Shown here in pieces: positions 15,296 to 23,202 of a DNA stretch of 64,000 nt. The position numbers were made by a program, and so were the translations under genes. This DNA comes from Saprospiraceae bacterium UBA2329 (GTDB lineage Bacteria > Bacteroidota > Bacteroidia > Chitinophagales > Saprospiraceae): the NCBI GenBank assembly GCA_002344975.1, contig DDUV01000026.1:59381-123380 (forward strand). The letters run 5' to 3'. The stretch's first letter is position 1. Every line of letters starts with the position of its first letter. The notes under the pieces were generated by a model, which made no database searches, was not told the DNA's origin, and worked only from the letters and a program-made list of their open reading frames with translations.

Positions 15296-15303
15296 TAACT
15301 TTG
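15296..15303 (+). promoter_or_regulatory. -7 element of the nqr operon
   Basis: TAACTTTG matches TAnnTTTG 64 bp before the nqrA start codon. No clear -33 TTG is seen. Confidence 0.4.
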
Positions 15304-15367
15304 CGCTGCTTTTTTCAAAGGGTATGTTTTCAAGAGTTGATACCCTTCCGTTACAAAGACGAAGCTG

Positions 15368-16930
15368 ATGAAAAACACAACTTTAAAGTTCCTTCTTTTG
15401 CTCGTAACCTGGGGCATTGCATCGGGCGACATTCTGGCCCAAAGCGCGGGCTCTTCGGGCAGCAAATCCATGTATGCCTTGTATGCGATCGGGGCATTGT
15501 TGCTCACAGGTATCTGGATGCAGGTATCCGACAAGTTCGCCGGCAAAAAAAGTGCCGGCGGCGCGCAAGACGGCTCGACGGTGTCGCTGCAACAGGGCCA
15601 CGATATTATATTAAAAGGTGTACCCGCTAAAACGCAGGTTGCCGCACAGGCAAAAACTTACGCTGTTTGCCCGCCCGTTTTCAAAGGCCTCAGCCCGATT
15701 CCCAAAATGGAAGTGGAAGTGGGAGCCGAAGTAAAAGCAGGCGATGCGCTGTTTCATGCCAAATCTGCCCCCTCCGTCAAATTTGTGGCCCCGGTCAGCG
15801 GTGAAGTAATTGCCATCAATCGCGGCGCCAAACGCGCCATCACCGAAGTGGTCATTCTGGCCGACAAAGAGCAGCAGCACCGCGCCCTCACTCCGCCACA
15901 ACTCAATTCCTGTTCGCGCCAGGAGCTTCAGGACTTCCTGATGGACAGCGGCGCCTGGGCATTGATTCGCCAACGTCCGTTCCAGATAGTTCCGGCTCCG
16001 GGCGATGTTCCCCGCGACATATTCATCTCTACTTTCGATACGGCTCCTCTGGCGCCCGATCTCAACCATGTAGTAGAAGGTAAGGGCGAAGCCTTCCAAA
16101 AAGGCTTGGATGTTCTGGCCCGCCTGACCGACGGCAGCGTATGGCTCGGTTTGGATGGACGCGGAAAATCGGCGCCATCGGCTGTATTTGCGCAAGCTAA
16201 AGGCGTCAAAAAAGTGAGCTTCAAAGGCAAACACCCCGCCGGCAACGTGGGCGTTCAAATCCACCACATCAATCCCATTAAATCGGGCGAAAAAGTGTGG
16301 ACGCTGAACGTGCAGGATGTCGTCACCATCGGGGCATTGTTCACCGAAAAGCGCTTCAACGCAGCCCGTTTGGTGGCGCTCAGCGGCGACGAGTGCAAGA
16401 CGACCGGCTATGTGTCCACACACATCGGCGCCAATATCGGCGACCTGACGACCGGCAATATCAAAGGCGAAAACGTGCGCATCATTTCCGGCGACATTCT
16501 CTCCGGCGCCACGACCAACGCAGCCGGCTTCCTGAGTCCTTTCGACGACCAAATCACCATCATCGAAGAAGGCAACGACTTCGAAATGTTCGGCTGGCTG
16601 GCTCCTTCCTACGCCCGCCCGACGGTTTCCCGCACTTATCTGGGCAATCTGGTAGCTCCGGGCCGTTCGTTCCATGTCAATACCAATACGCATGGCGAAA
16701 AGCGCGCCTTTGTGGTCACCGGCCAATACGAATCGGTGCTGCCGATGGATGTTTTGCCTCAGCACCTGTTCAAAGCCATTCTCGCCGGAGATATTGAACA
16801 GATGGAAGGTCTGGGCATTCTCGAATTGAGTGAGGAAGATGTTGCCCTTTGCGAATTTGCCTGCACCTCCAAACAGTCGCTCCAGCAGATACTGCAAGAC
16901 GGTTTGGAAATGATGCAGGAGCAAATGTAA
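15368..16930 (+). CDS. nqrA: Na+-translocating NADH:quinone reductase subunit A, with membrane extension
   Basis: Subunit of the sodium-pumping Nqr complex. The NqrA core starts near residue 76 (QQGHDIILKGVPAK, equal to the usual N-terminal KKGLDLPIAG-type segment) and runs to the end, with VKFVAPVSGEVIAINRGAKR and IHHINPI visible. The full product is 520 residues, about 75 more than the common form. The extra N-terminus has a hydrophobic stretch LKFLLLLVTWGIASG followed by an AQSAGSSGS linker and a second span (YALYAIGALLLTGIWMQV). It would tie the normally peripheral NqrA to the membrane. First gene of nqrABCDEF, 56 bp before nqrB. Confidence 0.9.
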   Translation: MKNTTLKFLLLLVTWGIASGDILAQSAGSSGSKSMYALYAIGALLLTGIWMQVSDKFAGKKSAGGAQDGSTVSLQQGHDIILKGVPAKTQVAAQAKTYAVCPPVFKGLSPIPKMEVEVGAEVKAGDALFHAKSAPSVKFVAPVSGEVIAINRGAKRAITEVVILADKEQQHRALTPPQLNSCSRQELQDFLMDSGAWALIRQRPFQIVPAPGDVPRDIFISTFDTAPLAPDLNHVVEGKGEAFQKGLDVLARLTDGSVWLGLDGRGKSAPSAVFAQAKGVKKVSFKGKHPAGNVGVQIHHINPIKSGEKVWTLNVQDVVTIGALFTEKRFNAARLVALSGDECKTTGYVSTHIGANIGDLTTGNIKGENVRIISGDILSGATTNAAGFLSPFDDQITIIEEGNDFEMFGWLAPSYARPTVSRTYLGNLVAPGRSFHVNTNTHGEKRAFVVTGQYESVLPMDVLPQHLFKAILAGDIEQMEGLGILELSEEDVALCEFACTSKQSLQQILQDGLEMMQEQM

Positions 16931-16986
16931 TTCAACGCACTGTTTTCCTTTTTTTGTCAACAACGACCAACGACAACAAGAACAAT

Positions 16987-18258
16987 ATGAAAAAGGCACT
17001 GCTCAAATTTTTCAGCAGCATTGAACCTGACAAGAAAAAGTCGCCCTTCCTCCATACGCTGTATGACGGCTTCTTTACTTTCGCGCTCACTCCCGACCAT
17101 GTGACCAAAACCGGCGCTCATATCCGCGACGGCATGGACCTCAAGCGCACCATGGTATTCGTGGTGCTGGCTATGCAATTGTGTTATCTGTTCGGGATGT
17201 ACAATACCGGGCATCAGCACTTTGCCGCATTGGGTCAGTATGTGGGATTATGGGATGGTTGGCACCTGAAATTGGTACACGGCCTCATCAAACTGCTGCC
17301 CATCATCATCGTGGCGCATGTGGTAGGTTTGGGTATTGAGTTCTACTATGCGTACAAAAAAGGCCACGGCATTGAGGAAGGTTTTCTGGTGTCCGGAGCT
17401 TTGATTCCGCTCATCATGCCGCCCGATCTCCCCTTGTCCATTCTGGCATTGTCGGTCGCTTTTGCGGTTATCATCGGCAAAGAGGCCTTTGGAGGTACAG
17501 GCATGAACATCCTCAACGTTGCATTGCTCTCGCGTGTATTTGTGTTCTTTGCCTATCCCGGCCATATTTCAGGCGATGAAGTCTGGATTTCCGGCCTTGA
17601 GAAAGTAAACGGCGCTTATGCAGGTGAGATGTACAGTTGGGCGCATCATTTGTTCGACGGTATTTTCAAAGGCTTGGGTTGGGAAACCTTCGGGGCCGGC
17701 GGTGCTGCCGTGATAGATGGTTACACAGGCGCTACGCCCATGGCGCTGGCTGCCAAGGGCGGCTGGGAGGCTGTCACAAAGGTTTATAACCCGTCTGATA
17801 TGTTCTGGGGTTTGATCCCCGGTTCGGTGGGCGAAACCAACAAGCCGTTCATCATTATCGGCGCGCTTATGCTCATTGCCACCGGTATTGCATCCTGGCG
17901 CATCATGGTTTCTATGGTGTTGGGTTTGGCGTTCACCGGTTTGCTGTTCAATGCCTGGGGCGCTACGCCGTTCATGGAAGTGCCCTGGTATTACCACTTC
18001 TCTATGGGCAGCTTCCTGTTTGCTATGGCATTTATGGCTACCGACCCTGTGACGGCTTCGAGTACCAATGTGGGCAAATGGGTGTATGGCTTCCTGATCG
18101 GGGTAATAGGTCTGATCGTACGGGTATTGAACCCCGCCTATCCCGAAGGCTGGATGTTGGCCATCTTGTTTATGAATGTCTTTGCTCCGCTCATTGATTA
18201 TGTAGTGGTACAGGGCAATATCAAGCGTCGTACCAAGTCGGCTGCGGCCAAGGCGTAG
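16987..18258 (+). CDS. nqrB: Na+-translocating NADH:quinone reductase subunit B
   Basis: The 423-residue integral membrane subunit carries a covalently bound FMN on the threonine of the DGYTGATPMALA segment (about residue 249) and forms part of the sodium channel. The N-terminal cytoplasmic part ends with TKTGAHIRDGMDLKR, followed by about ten membrane segments such as LPIIIVAHVVGLGIEF. The ATG at 16987 is preferred since the longer reading overlaps nqrA in another frame. Second gene of the operon. Confidence 0.95.
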   Translation: MKKALLKFFSSIEPDKKKSPFLHTLYDGFFTFALTPDHVTKTGAHIRDGMDLKRTMVFVVLAMQLCYLFGMYNTGHQHFAALGQYVGLWDGWHLKLVHGLIKLLPIIIVAHVVGLGIEFYYAYKKGHGIEEGFLVSGALIPLIMPPDLPLSILALSVAFAVIIGKEAFGGTGMNILNVALLSRVFVFFAYPGHISGDEVWISGLEKVNGAYAGEMYSWAHHLFDGIFKGLGWETFGAGGAAVIDGYTGATPMALAAKGGWEAVTKVYNPSDMFWGLIPGSVGETNKPFIIIGALMLIATGIASWRIMVSMVLGLAFTGLLFNAWGATPFMEVPWYYHFSMGSFLFAMAFMATDPVTASSTNVGKWVYGFLIGVIGLIVRVLNPAYPEGWMLAILFMNVFAPLIDYVVVQGNIKRRTKSAAAKA

Positions 18259-18329
18259 AATTTTGAAAAAATAATCTTTTATCTGAGCCGGTTTGCGGGC
18301 CGAATCAGGCAAATTAAAACATAAGCGTC

Positions 18330-19058
18330 GTGAATTCAACGGGGTATATTCTCAGATTCGTTTTGGCCATGACTACCATTGCGGCAGTACTGTTGGCCGG
18401 TATGTTGTACGTCACCGAGCCGGCTGCGCTCAAGGCCGAGGCAGTATTCAACAAGCGCGCGATTTTGTCGGCGGTGGCCAAGCAATTGCCCAAACCGCTG
18501 GCTCAGATGAGCGATGAAGAAGTGTTGGACTTGTTCTCGAAGCAGGTAGAGCAGCATGTCGTCAATATGAAAGGTGAAGAGGTAAGCGGTCAGTTGGCAG
18601 AAAAAATCAACCTGGCTCAGGAAAAGAAAAAGCCGGAAGCAGATCGTTTGCTGCCGGTGTTTGTTTACAAAGACGCTCAGGGCAAGCCCTATTACATTCT
18701 TTCTGTTCGTGGCAATGGCTTGTGGGACGAGATTTGGGGCAGCATAGCGCTTGATTCAGACATGAATACCATCGCCGGCGTCTCGTTTGATCACAAAGGC
18801 GAAACACCCGGTTTGGGCGCCGAGATCAAAGACAGCCCTGCTTTCCCTGCGCAGTTTGTTTCCAAAAAAATATACAATACAGAGGGGCAATTAGTCGCCG
18901 TCAATGTACGCAAAGGCGGCATCGTCAACCCCGATCACGAGGTGGATGCCATCTCCGGCGCTACCATTACGGGCAACGGCGTCACGGAAATGATGGTGCG
19001 CGGCTTGGGCTACTACGAGCCGTACATTCAAAAAACGCAGGCTGCCGCCAAACAATAA
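18330..19058 (+). CDS. nqrC: Na+-translocating NADH:quinone reductase subunit C
   Basis: A 242-residue subunit with one N-terminal membrane span (FVLAMTTIAAVLLAGMLYV) and a periplasmic FMN-binding domain. The flavinylated threonine is in DAISGATITGNGV (about residue 210). GETPGLGAEI, the other conserved site, is also present. The start codon is GTG at 18330 (MNSTGYILRF); no ATG fits before the membrane helix. The spacer after nqrB is 71 bp. Confidence 0.95.
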   Translation: MNSTGYILRFVLAMTTIAAVLLAGMLYVTEPAALKAEAVFNKRAILSAVAKQLPKPLAQMSDEEVLDLFSKQVEQHVVNMKGEEVSGQLAEKINLAQEKKKPEADRLLPVFVYKDAQGKPYYILSVRGNGLWDEIWGSIALDSDMNTIAGVSFDHKGETPGLGAEIKDSPAFPAQFVSKKIYNTEGQLVAVNVRKGGIVNPDHEVDAISGATITGNGVTEMMVRGLGYYEPYIQKTQAAAKQ

Positions 19059-19110
19059 CTTTCATCGCAATTCCAATTCATTAAGAATCCAACCTAAAAA
19101 AACAGCAGTC

Positions 19111-19842
19111 ATGGCTGATACCGCAACCAAAACGATGTCCGTTCAGGAAAAAGAACCCTGGTTCGGCAAAAAAGAACGCAAATTGCTGACAGACCCCCTG
19201 GAAGGCAATAACCCGATCACTGTACAGGTGTTGGGTATCTGCTCGGCATTGGCGGTCACCACGCAGATTTTGCCGGCTTTAGTGATGGCCATAGCGGTTA
19301 CTTTTGTAACGGCCGCCTCTAATGTCACGGTTTCTGCGCTGCGCAATTACATTCCCAAGCAGGTGCGCATGATTGTGCAGTTGGTTATCATCGCAACGTT
19401 GGTTACCATTGTAGAATTGGCTCTCAAAGCATTCAGCTACCCGGTGTGGAAGCAGTTGTCGGTATTCATCGGTCTCATCATCACCAACTGTATCGTGATG
19501 GGGCGTCTGGAGGCTTATGCAATGGCCAACAAGCCCTGGAAGTCTTTCCTCGACGGCATCGGCAATGGCCTGGGCTACGGAGCTATCCTCCTCATTGTCG
19601 CCTTTTTCCGCGAGTTGTTCGGCAAGGGCACGCTCTTTACAGGTACGCCTATTGCGCTGAACATCATTGGGCCGAGCAATGAACTGACTCATTACTGGAT
19701 CAATACCGCCGATCCGAATAGTTGGCTCTACGGTTACACCAACAACGGCCTGATGGTATTGCCGGCGGCTGCGTTGTTTTTGGTGGGTATTTTGATCTGG
19801 ATTCAGCGCTCCTGGAACAAGAGCCTGGTAGATGTATCCTGA
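19111..19842 (+). CDS. nqrD: Na+-translocating NADH:quinone reductase subunit D
   Basis: A 243-residue membrane subunit with six predicted spans; NqrD and NqrE are related to RnfE/RnfA and together bind an Fe centre at their interface. Typical segments are NNPITVQVLGICSALAVTT, LIITNCIVMGRLEAYAM and DGIGNGLGYGAILLIVAFF. The hydrophilic N-terminus of about 30 residues is slightly longer than in Vibrio. Fourth gene of the operon. Confidence 0.95.
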   Translation: MADTATKTMSVQEKEPWFGKKERKLLTDPLEGNNPITVQVLGICSALAVTTQILPALVMAIAVTFVTAASNVTVSALRNYIPKQVRMIVQLVIIATLVTIVELALKAFSYPVWKQLSVFIGLIITNCIVMGRLEAYAMANKPWKSFLDGIGNGLGYGAILLIVAFFRELFGKGTLFTGTPIALNIIGPSNELTHYWINTADPNSWLYGYTNNGLMVLPAAALFLVGILIWIQRSWNKSLVDVS

Positions 19843-19905
19843 TCTTATGTCCATCCTGAAGATGAACGTAACTTGCAAAATGACTATAATTTAAAACATT
19901 CCGAA

Positions 19906-20520
19906 ATGGAACTCTTCAATATCTTCCTCAAATCTGCCTTCATTGAAAACATGGTACTTGCCTACTTTTTGGGCATGTGCTCTTTTTTGGCAGTTTCCAA
20001 AACAGTAAAAACGGCTGTGGGTCTGGGTTTGGCGGTCATCTTTGTATTGGGTGTTACCATGCCCATCAACTGGCTGCTCAATGAGTACCTGCTCACCGAG
20101 CGGGGCATTTTTGGCACCGATCTCACTTTCCTGCGCTTCATTTTGTTCATTTCCACTATTGCTGCCATGGTGCAGTTAGTTGAAATGGTGGTAGAAAAGG
20201 TGTCTCCCTCTTTGTATAACGCATTGGGTATCTTTCTGCCGCTGATTACCGTGAACTGCGCTATTCTTGGCGGCGCGCTCTTTATGGTGGCTCGTGAATA
20301 TACCTTGGCAGAATCTACTGTATTTGGCATAGGGGGCGGTTTTGGCTGGTTCCTTGCCATTGTTGCATTGGCTGCCATTCGCGAAAAAATCCGCTATTCC
20401 CATGTGCCGCCGGCATTGCGCGGTTTGGGTATGGCTTTTATTCTGACCGGCCTGATGGGCATGGCATTCATGAGCCTGATGGGTATCAATCCCGCAGAAT
20501 TGATGGCCGCCGGCAAATAA
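19906..20520 (+). CDS. nqrE: Na+-translocating NADH:quinone reductase subunit E
   Basis: The 204-residue six-span membrane subunit starts at MELFNIFLKSAFIENMV, the conserved N-terminus of the family; I reject a start at 19873 that would add eleven polar residues. Conserved segments are LAYFLGMCSFLAVSK and LITVNCAILGGALFM, each with a cysteine that can take part in the iron site shared with NqrD. It is 63 bp downstream of nqrD and 24 bp upstream of nqrF. Confidence 0.95.
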   Translation: MELFNIFLKSAFIENMVLAYFLGMCSFLAVSKTVKTAVGLGLAVIFVLGVTMPINWLLNEYLLTERGIFGTDLTFLRFILFISTIAAMVQLVEMVVEKVSPSLYNALGIFLPLITVNCAILGGALFMVAREYTLAESTVFGIGGGFGWFLAIVALAAIREKIRYSHVPPALRGLGMAFILTGLMGMAFMSLMGINPAELMAAGK

Positions 20521-20544
20521 TTCACAACTAATCGTATCTCAATT

Positions 20545-21867
20545 ATGATACTGTTATTCAATCCAATCAATATTCTCTGGGCCATCGTTGTGTTTGGCGG
20601 AGTTATTCTGGGCTTGGCCTTCATGCTCATCTATGCGCGCAAGAAATTGGTGCCGCAGGGCGACGTAAAAATCATTGTCAACGGTGATGAGGCCAATCCG
20701 ATGTATGTGAAGCCCGGCTCTTCTTTGCTCTCGGTGCTGTCCGACAAAAATGTGTTTCTGCCTTCTGCCTGTGGCGGCGGCGGTACCTGTGCCATGTGCA
20801 AATGCCATGTGGATGCCGGCGGCGGCGATGTATTGCCCACTGAAATGAACCACTTCACGCGCAAAGACGTGGCTGAAAATCTGCGTCTTGCCTGTCAGGT
20901 CAAAGTTCGCCAAGACATGCGCATTCGCGTGCCGGAAGAGATTTTCGGCATCAAGAAGTGGGAGTGCGAAGTGGTTTCCAACTACAATGTGGCTACTTTT
21001 ATCAAAGAGTTTGTGGTGAAATTGCCGGAAGGCGAACACCTGCACTTCGAGTCGGGCGGCTATATTCAGATTGATGTGCCGGCCATTGAGTGCGACTACT
21101 CTACCATTGACATTACTTCGCACCCGCGCATGGGCAAGGCTCCGGAAGAGTTCCGCCCCGAGTGGGACAAGTTCAAATTGTGGGGTCTCAAAATGAAAAA
21201 TGAGGAGCCGATTTTCCGCGCTTACTCTATGGCCAACCACCCCGCCGAGGGCAACATCGTGATGCTCAACATCCGCGTGGCTACGCCGCCTTTTGATCGT
21301 GCTACCAACGGCTGGATGAATGTCAATCCTGGGATATGCTCTTCTTATGTGTTCACCCGCAAGCCGGGCGATAAAGTGGTAGTTTCGGGGCCTTACGGCG
21401 AGTTCTTCATCAAGCCGACCAAGAAGGAAATGGTTTACATCGGCGGCGGTGCTGGTATGGCGCCTTTGCGTTCGCACCTTTTCCACTTGTTCCATACGCT
21501 AAAAACCACCGACCGTAAAGTATCTTTCTGGTACGGGGGTCGTACCCGCCGGGAGTTGTTTTATGTGGAAGACTTCCGGGCTATTGAGCGGGAGTTCCCC
21601 AATTTTAAGTTCTTCATCGCATTGGACAATCCACTGCCGGAAGACAACTGGGTAGCCAAAAAAGACATCCACGATACAGAAGGCGAGGGCTTTGTAGGCT
21701 TCATTATGCCGGTGTTGTATGAAAAGTATCTGAAAGATCACCCGGAACCGGAAGAAGTGGAATACTACTTCTGCGGCCCGCCGATGATGAACCAGTCGGT
21801 CATCAAAACATTGGACGAATTGGGTGTTCCGCAAGAGAATATCTCCTTTGACGACTTCGGTGGATAA
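20545..21867 (+). CDS. nqrF: Na+-translocating NADH:quinone reductase subunit F
   Basis: The 440-residue NADH-oxidising subunit. After one N-terminal span (ILWAIVVFGGVILGLAFML) comes a plant-type [2Fe-2S] domain with Cys76, Cys82, Cys85 and Cys117 (SACGGGGTCAMCKC and LRLACQ). The FAD domain shows RAYSMANHPAEG and the NADH domain GGGAGMAPLRSH and YFCGPPMM. Electrons pass NADH to FAD to 2Fe-2S and on to NqrC/B. It closes the operon and is followed by a strong hairpin terminator. Confidence 0.97.
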   Translation: MILLFNPINILWAIVVFGGVILGLAFMLIYARKKLVPQGDVKIIVNGDEANPMYVKPGSSLLSVLSDKNVFLPSACGGGGTCAMCKCHVDAGGGDVLPTEMNHFTRKDVAENLRLACQVKVRQDMRIRVPEEIFGIKKWECEVVSNYNVATFIKEFVVKLPEGEHLHFESGGYIQIDVPAIECDYSTIDITSHPRMGKAPEEFRPEWDKFKLWGLKMKNEEPIFRAYSMANHPAEGNIVMLNIRVATPPFDRATNGWMNVNPGICSSYVFTRKPGDKVVVSGPYGEFFIKPTKKEMVYIGGGAGMAPLRSHLFHLFHTLKTTDRKVSFWYGGRTRRELFYVEDFRAIEREFPNFKFFIALDNPLPEDNWVAKKDIHDTEGEGFVGFIMPVLYEKYLKDHPEPEEVEYYFCGPPMMNQSVIKTLDELGVPQENISFDDFGG

Positions 21868-21890
21868 TCGCTGCTGCAAAGTCAGGAGGC

Positions 21891-21928
21891 AAAAAAAGCC
21901 CGTCGAATGTTGTTCGGCGGGCTTTTTC
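21891..21928. terminator. Bidirectional terminator between nqrF and bshA
   Basis: An A-rich side, a stem of GCCCGTCGAA paired with TTCGGCGGGC (one mismatch) and a T5 run give a classical intrinsic terminator that can serve both convergent genes. Confidence 0.75.
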
Positions 21929-21947
21929 GTTATGAAACAATTCCATT

Positions 21948-23090
21948 TTATTCTACCCGCAACGCGGAGGCTGCCAGTACTTCCTCATAATACTGCTCGT
22001 ACTGCGGCAGTATGATGCTGATGTCGAAGCGGCGGGCTTGCTCCAGAGCGGCATCGCGGAAGCGGCGCAGGGTGTCGTCGTCGTTCAATATTTGTAGCGC
22101 ATTGCGCGCCATACTTTCCACATCGCCCACTTCGCTGAGATAGCCGGTTTGGCCGTGAATGTTTACCTCCGGGAGGCCGCCGGCGTTGGAAGAAATGACA
22201 GGCACTTCGCAGGCCATCGCCTCTAATGCTGCCAGGCCGAAGCTCTCGCTTTCGGAGGGCATGACGAAGAGATCGGACACTGCCAGCAATTCCTCTATGG
22301 CATCCTGTTTTCCCAAAAAACGCACCTCATGGCAGAGGTCCATGCGGCGGCAAAGCTCCTCCAAATGGTAGCGTTCCGGGCCGTCGCCGATGAGCAAGAG
22401 CTTGGACGGGGTATGCTCGTGTATGCGCCGAAACACTTCGATGACATCCTCTACGCGTTTGAGTTTTCGGAAGTTGGAAGTGTGTACAATGATGCGCTCG
22501 CCGTTGGGGGCAATGGCTTTTTTGAAATGGTCTTTGTCGGATTTGGAAAACCTGGCAAAATCAATGAAATTGTAAATTACCCGGATATCTCGCTGAATGT
22601 CAAAGTATTCGCAGGTTTCTTGTTTGAGGCTTTCGGAAACTGCCGTAACGCCGTCCGATTTGTTAATGGAAAATTCCACCACAGGAGCAAAGGCTTTGTT
22701 ACTGCCCACTAATGTAATGTCGGTGCCGTGCAGGGTAGTCACCACCGGAACATAGCGCCCCTGTGTGAGGAGAATTTTTTTGGCAATATAAGCCACGGTA
22801 GCATGAGGGATGGCATAATGAACGTGCAGCAAGTCTAAGTTTTCAAACTTCACCACGTCCACCATTTTGCTGGCTAAGGCCGTGTCGTAAGGCGGATATT
22901 CAAACAGTGGATAATCTTCGCCTGAAACTTCGTGAAAATACACGTTTTCGTGAAACGTGCTGAGTCTCGGCGGGCGCCGGTAAGTGATGAAGTGTACCTG
23001 ATGCCCGTGGCGGGCCAGGCCCAGCCCCAGTTCGGTGGCCATGACGCCGCTGCCGCCGTAAGTGGGATAACAAACAATGCCTATTTTCAT
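21948..23090 (-). CDS. bshA: N-acetyl-alpha-D-glucosaminyl L-malate synthase BshA
   Basis: The 380-residue GT-B glycosyltransferase joins UDP-GlcNAc and L-malate in the first step of bacillithiol synthesis. The N-terminus MKIGIVCYPTYGGSGVMATE and VVTTLHGTDITLVG are signatures of BshA. The C-terminal UDP-sugar site has HTSNFRKLKRVEDVI and PSESESFGLAALEAMACEVPV. The ATG at 23090 gives the standard length; a longer reading would pass through a hairpin region. bshB and bshC are not in the window. Bacillithiol is the low-molecular-weight thiol of many Bacteroidota. Confidence 0.93.
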   Translation of the reverse strand: MKIGIVCYPTYGGSGVMATELGLGLARHGHQVHFITYRRPPRLSTFHENVYFHEVSGEDYPLFEYPPYDTALASKMVDVVKFENLDLLHVHYAIPHATVAYIAKKILLTQGRYVPVVTTLHGTDITLVGSNKAFAPVVEFSINKSDGVTAVSESLKQETCEYFDIQRDIRVIYNFIDFARFSKSDKDHFKKAIAPNGERIIVHTSNFRKLKRVEDVIEVFRRIHEHTPSKLLLIGDGPERYHLEELCRRMDLCHEVRFLGKQDAIEELLAVSDLFVMPSESESFGLAALEAMACEVPVISSNAGGLPEVNIHGQTGYLSEVGDVESMARNALQILNDDDTLRRFRDAALEQARRFDISIILPQYEQYYEEVLAASALRVE

Positions 23091-23119
23091 GGTGCGAGTT
23101 GATCTTGCCTTCGATACAG

Positions 23120-23177
23120 TTTTTAAACCGAAAAGGTTTAAAAACACAAGGGCGCTCTAATGACAGAGACGCCCTTG
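23120..23177 (-). terminator. Double hairpin between the repeat protein gene and bshA
   Basis: On the minus strand, downstream of the stop codon at 23203, a CAAGGGCG/CGCCCTTG hairpin (23147-23177, with an inner CTCT/AGAG extension) is followed by T-rich sequence. A second hairpin at 23120-23144 has arms TTTTTAAACC and GGTTTAAAAA. The first should terminate the upstream gene; the second lies in the bshA leader. Confidence 0.6.
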
Positions 23178-23202
23178 CGACAGTTTTATTTACTAATTCG
23201 AG

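Noticed and set aside
15611..16999. 462-codon open frame antisense to nqrA
   Set aside because: No domain, overlaps a certain gene over its full length, and no promoter or start context.
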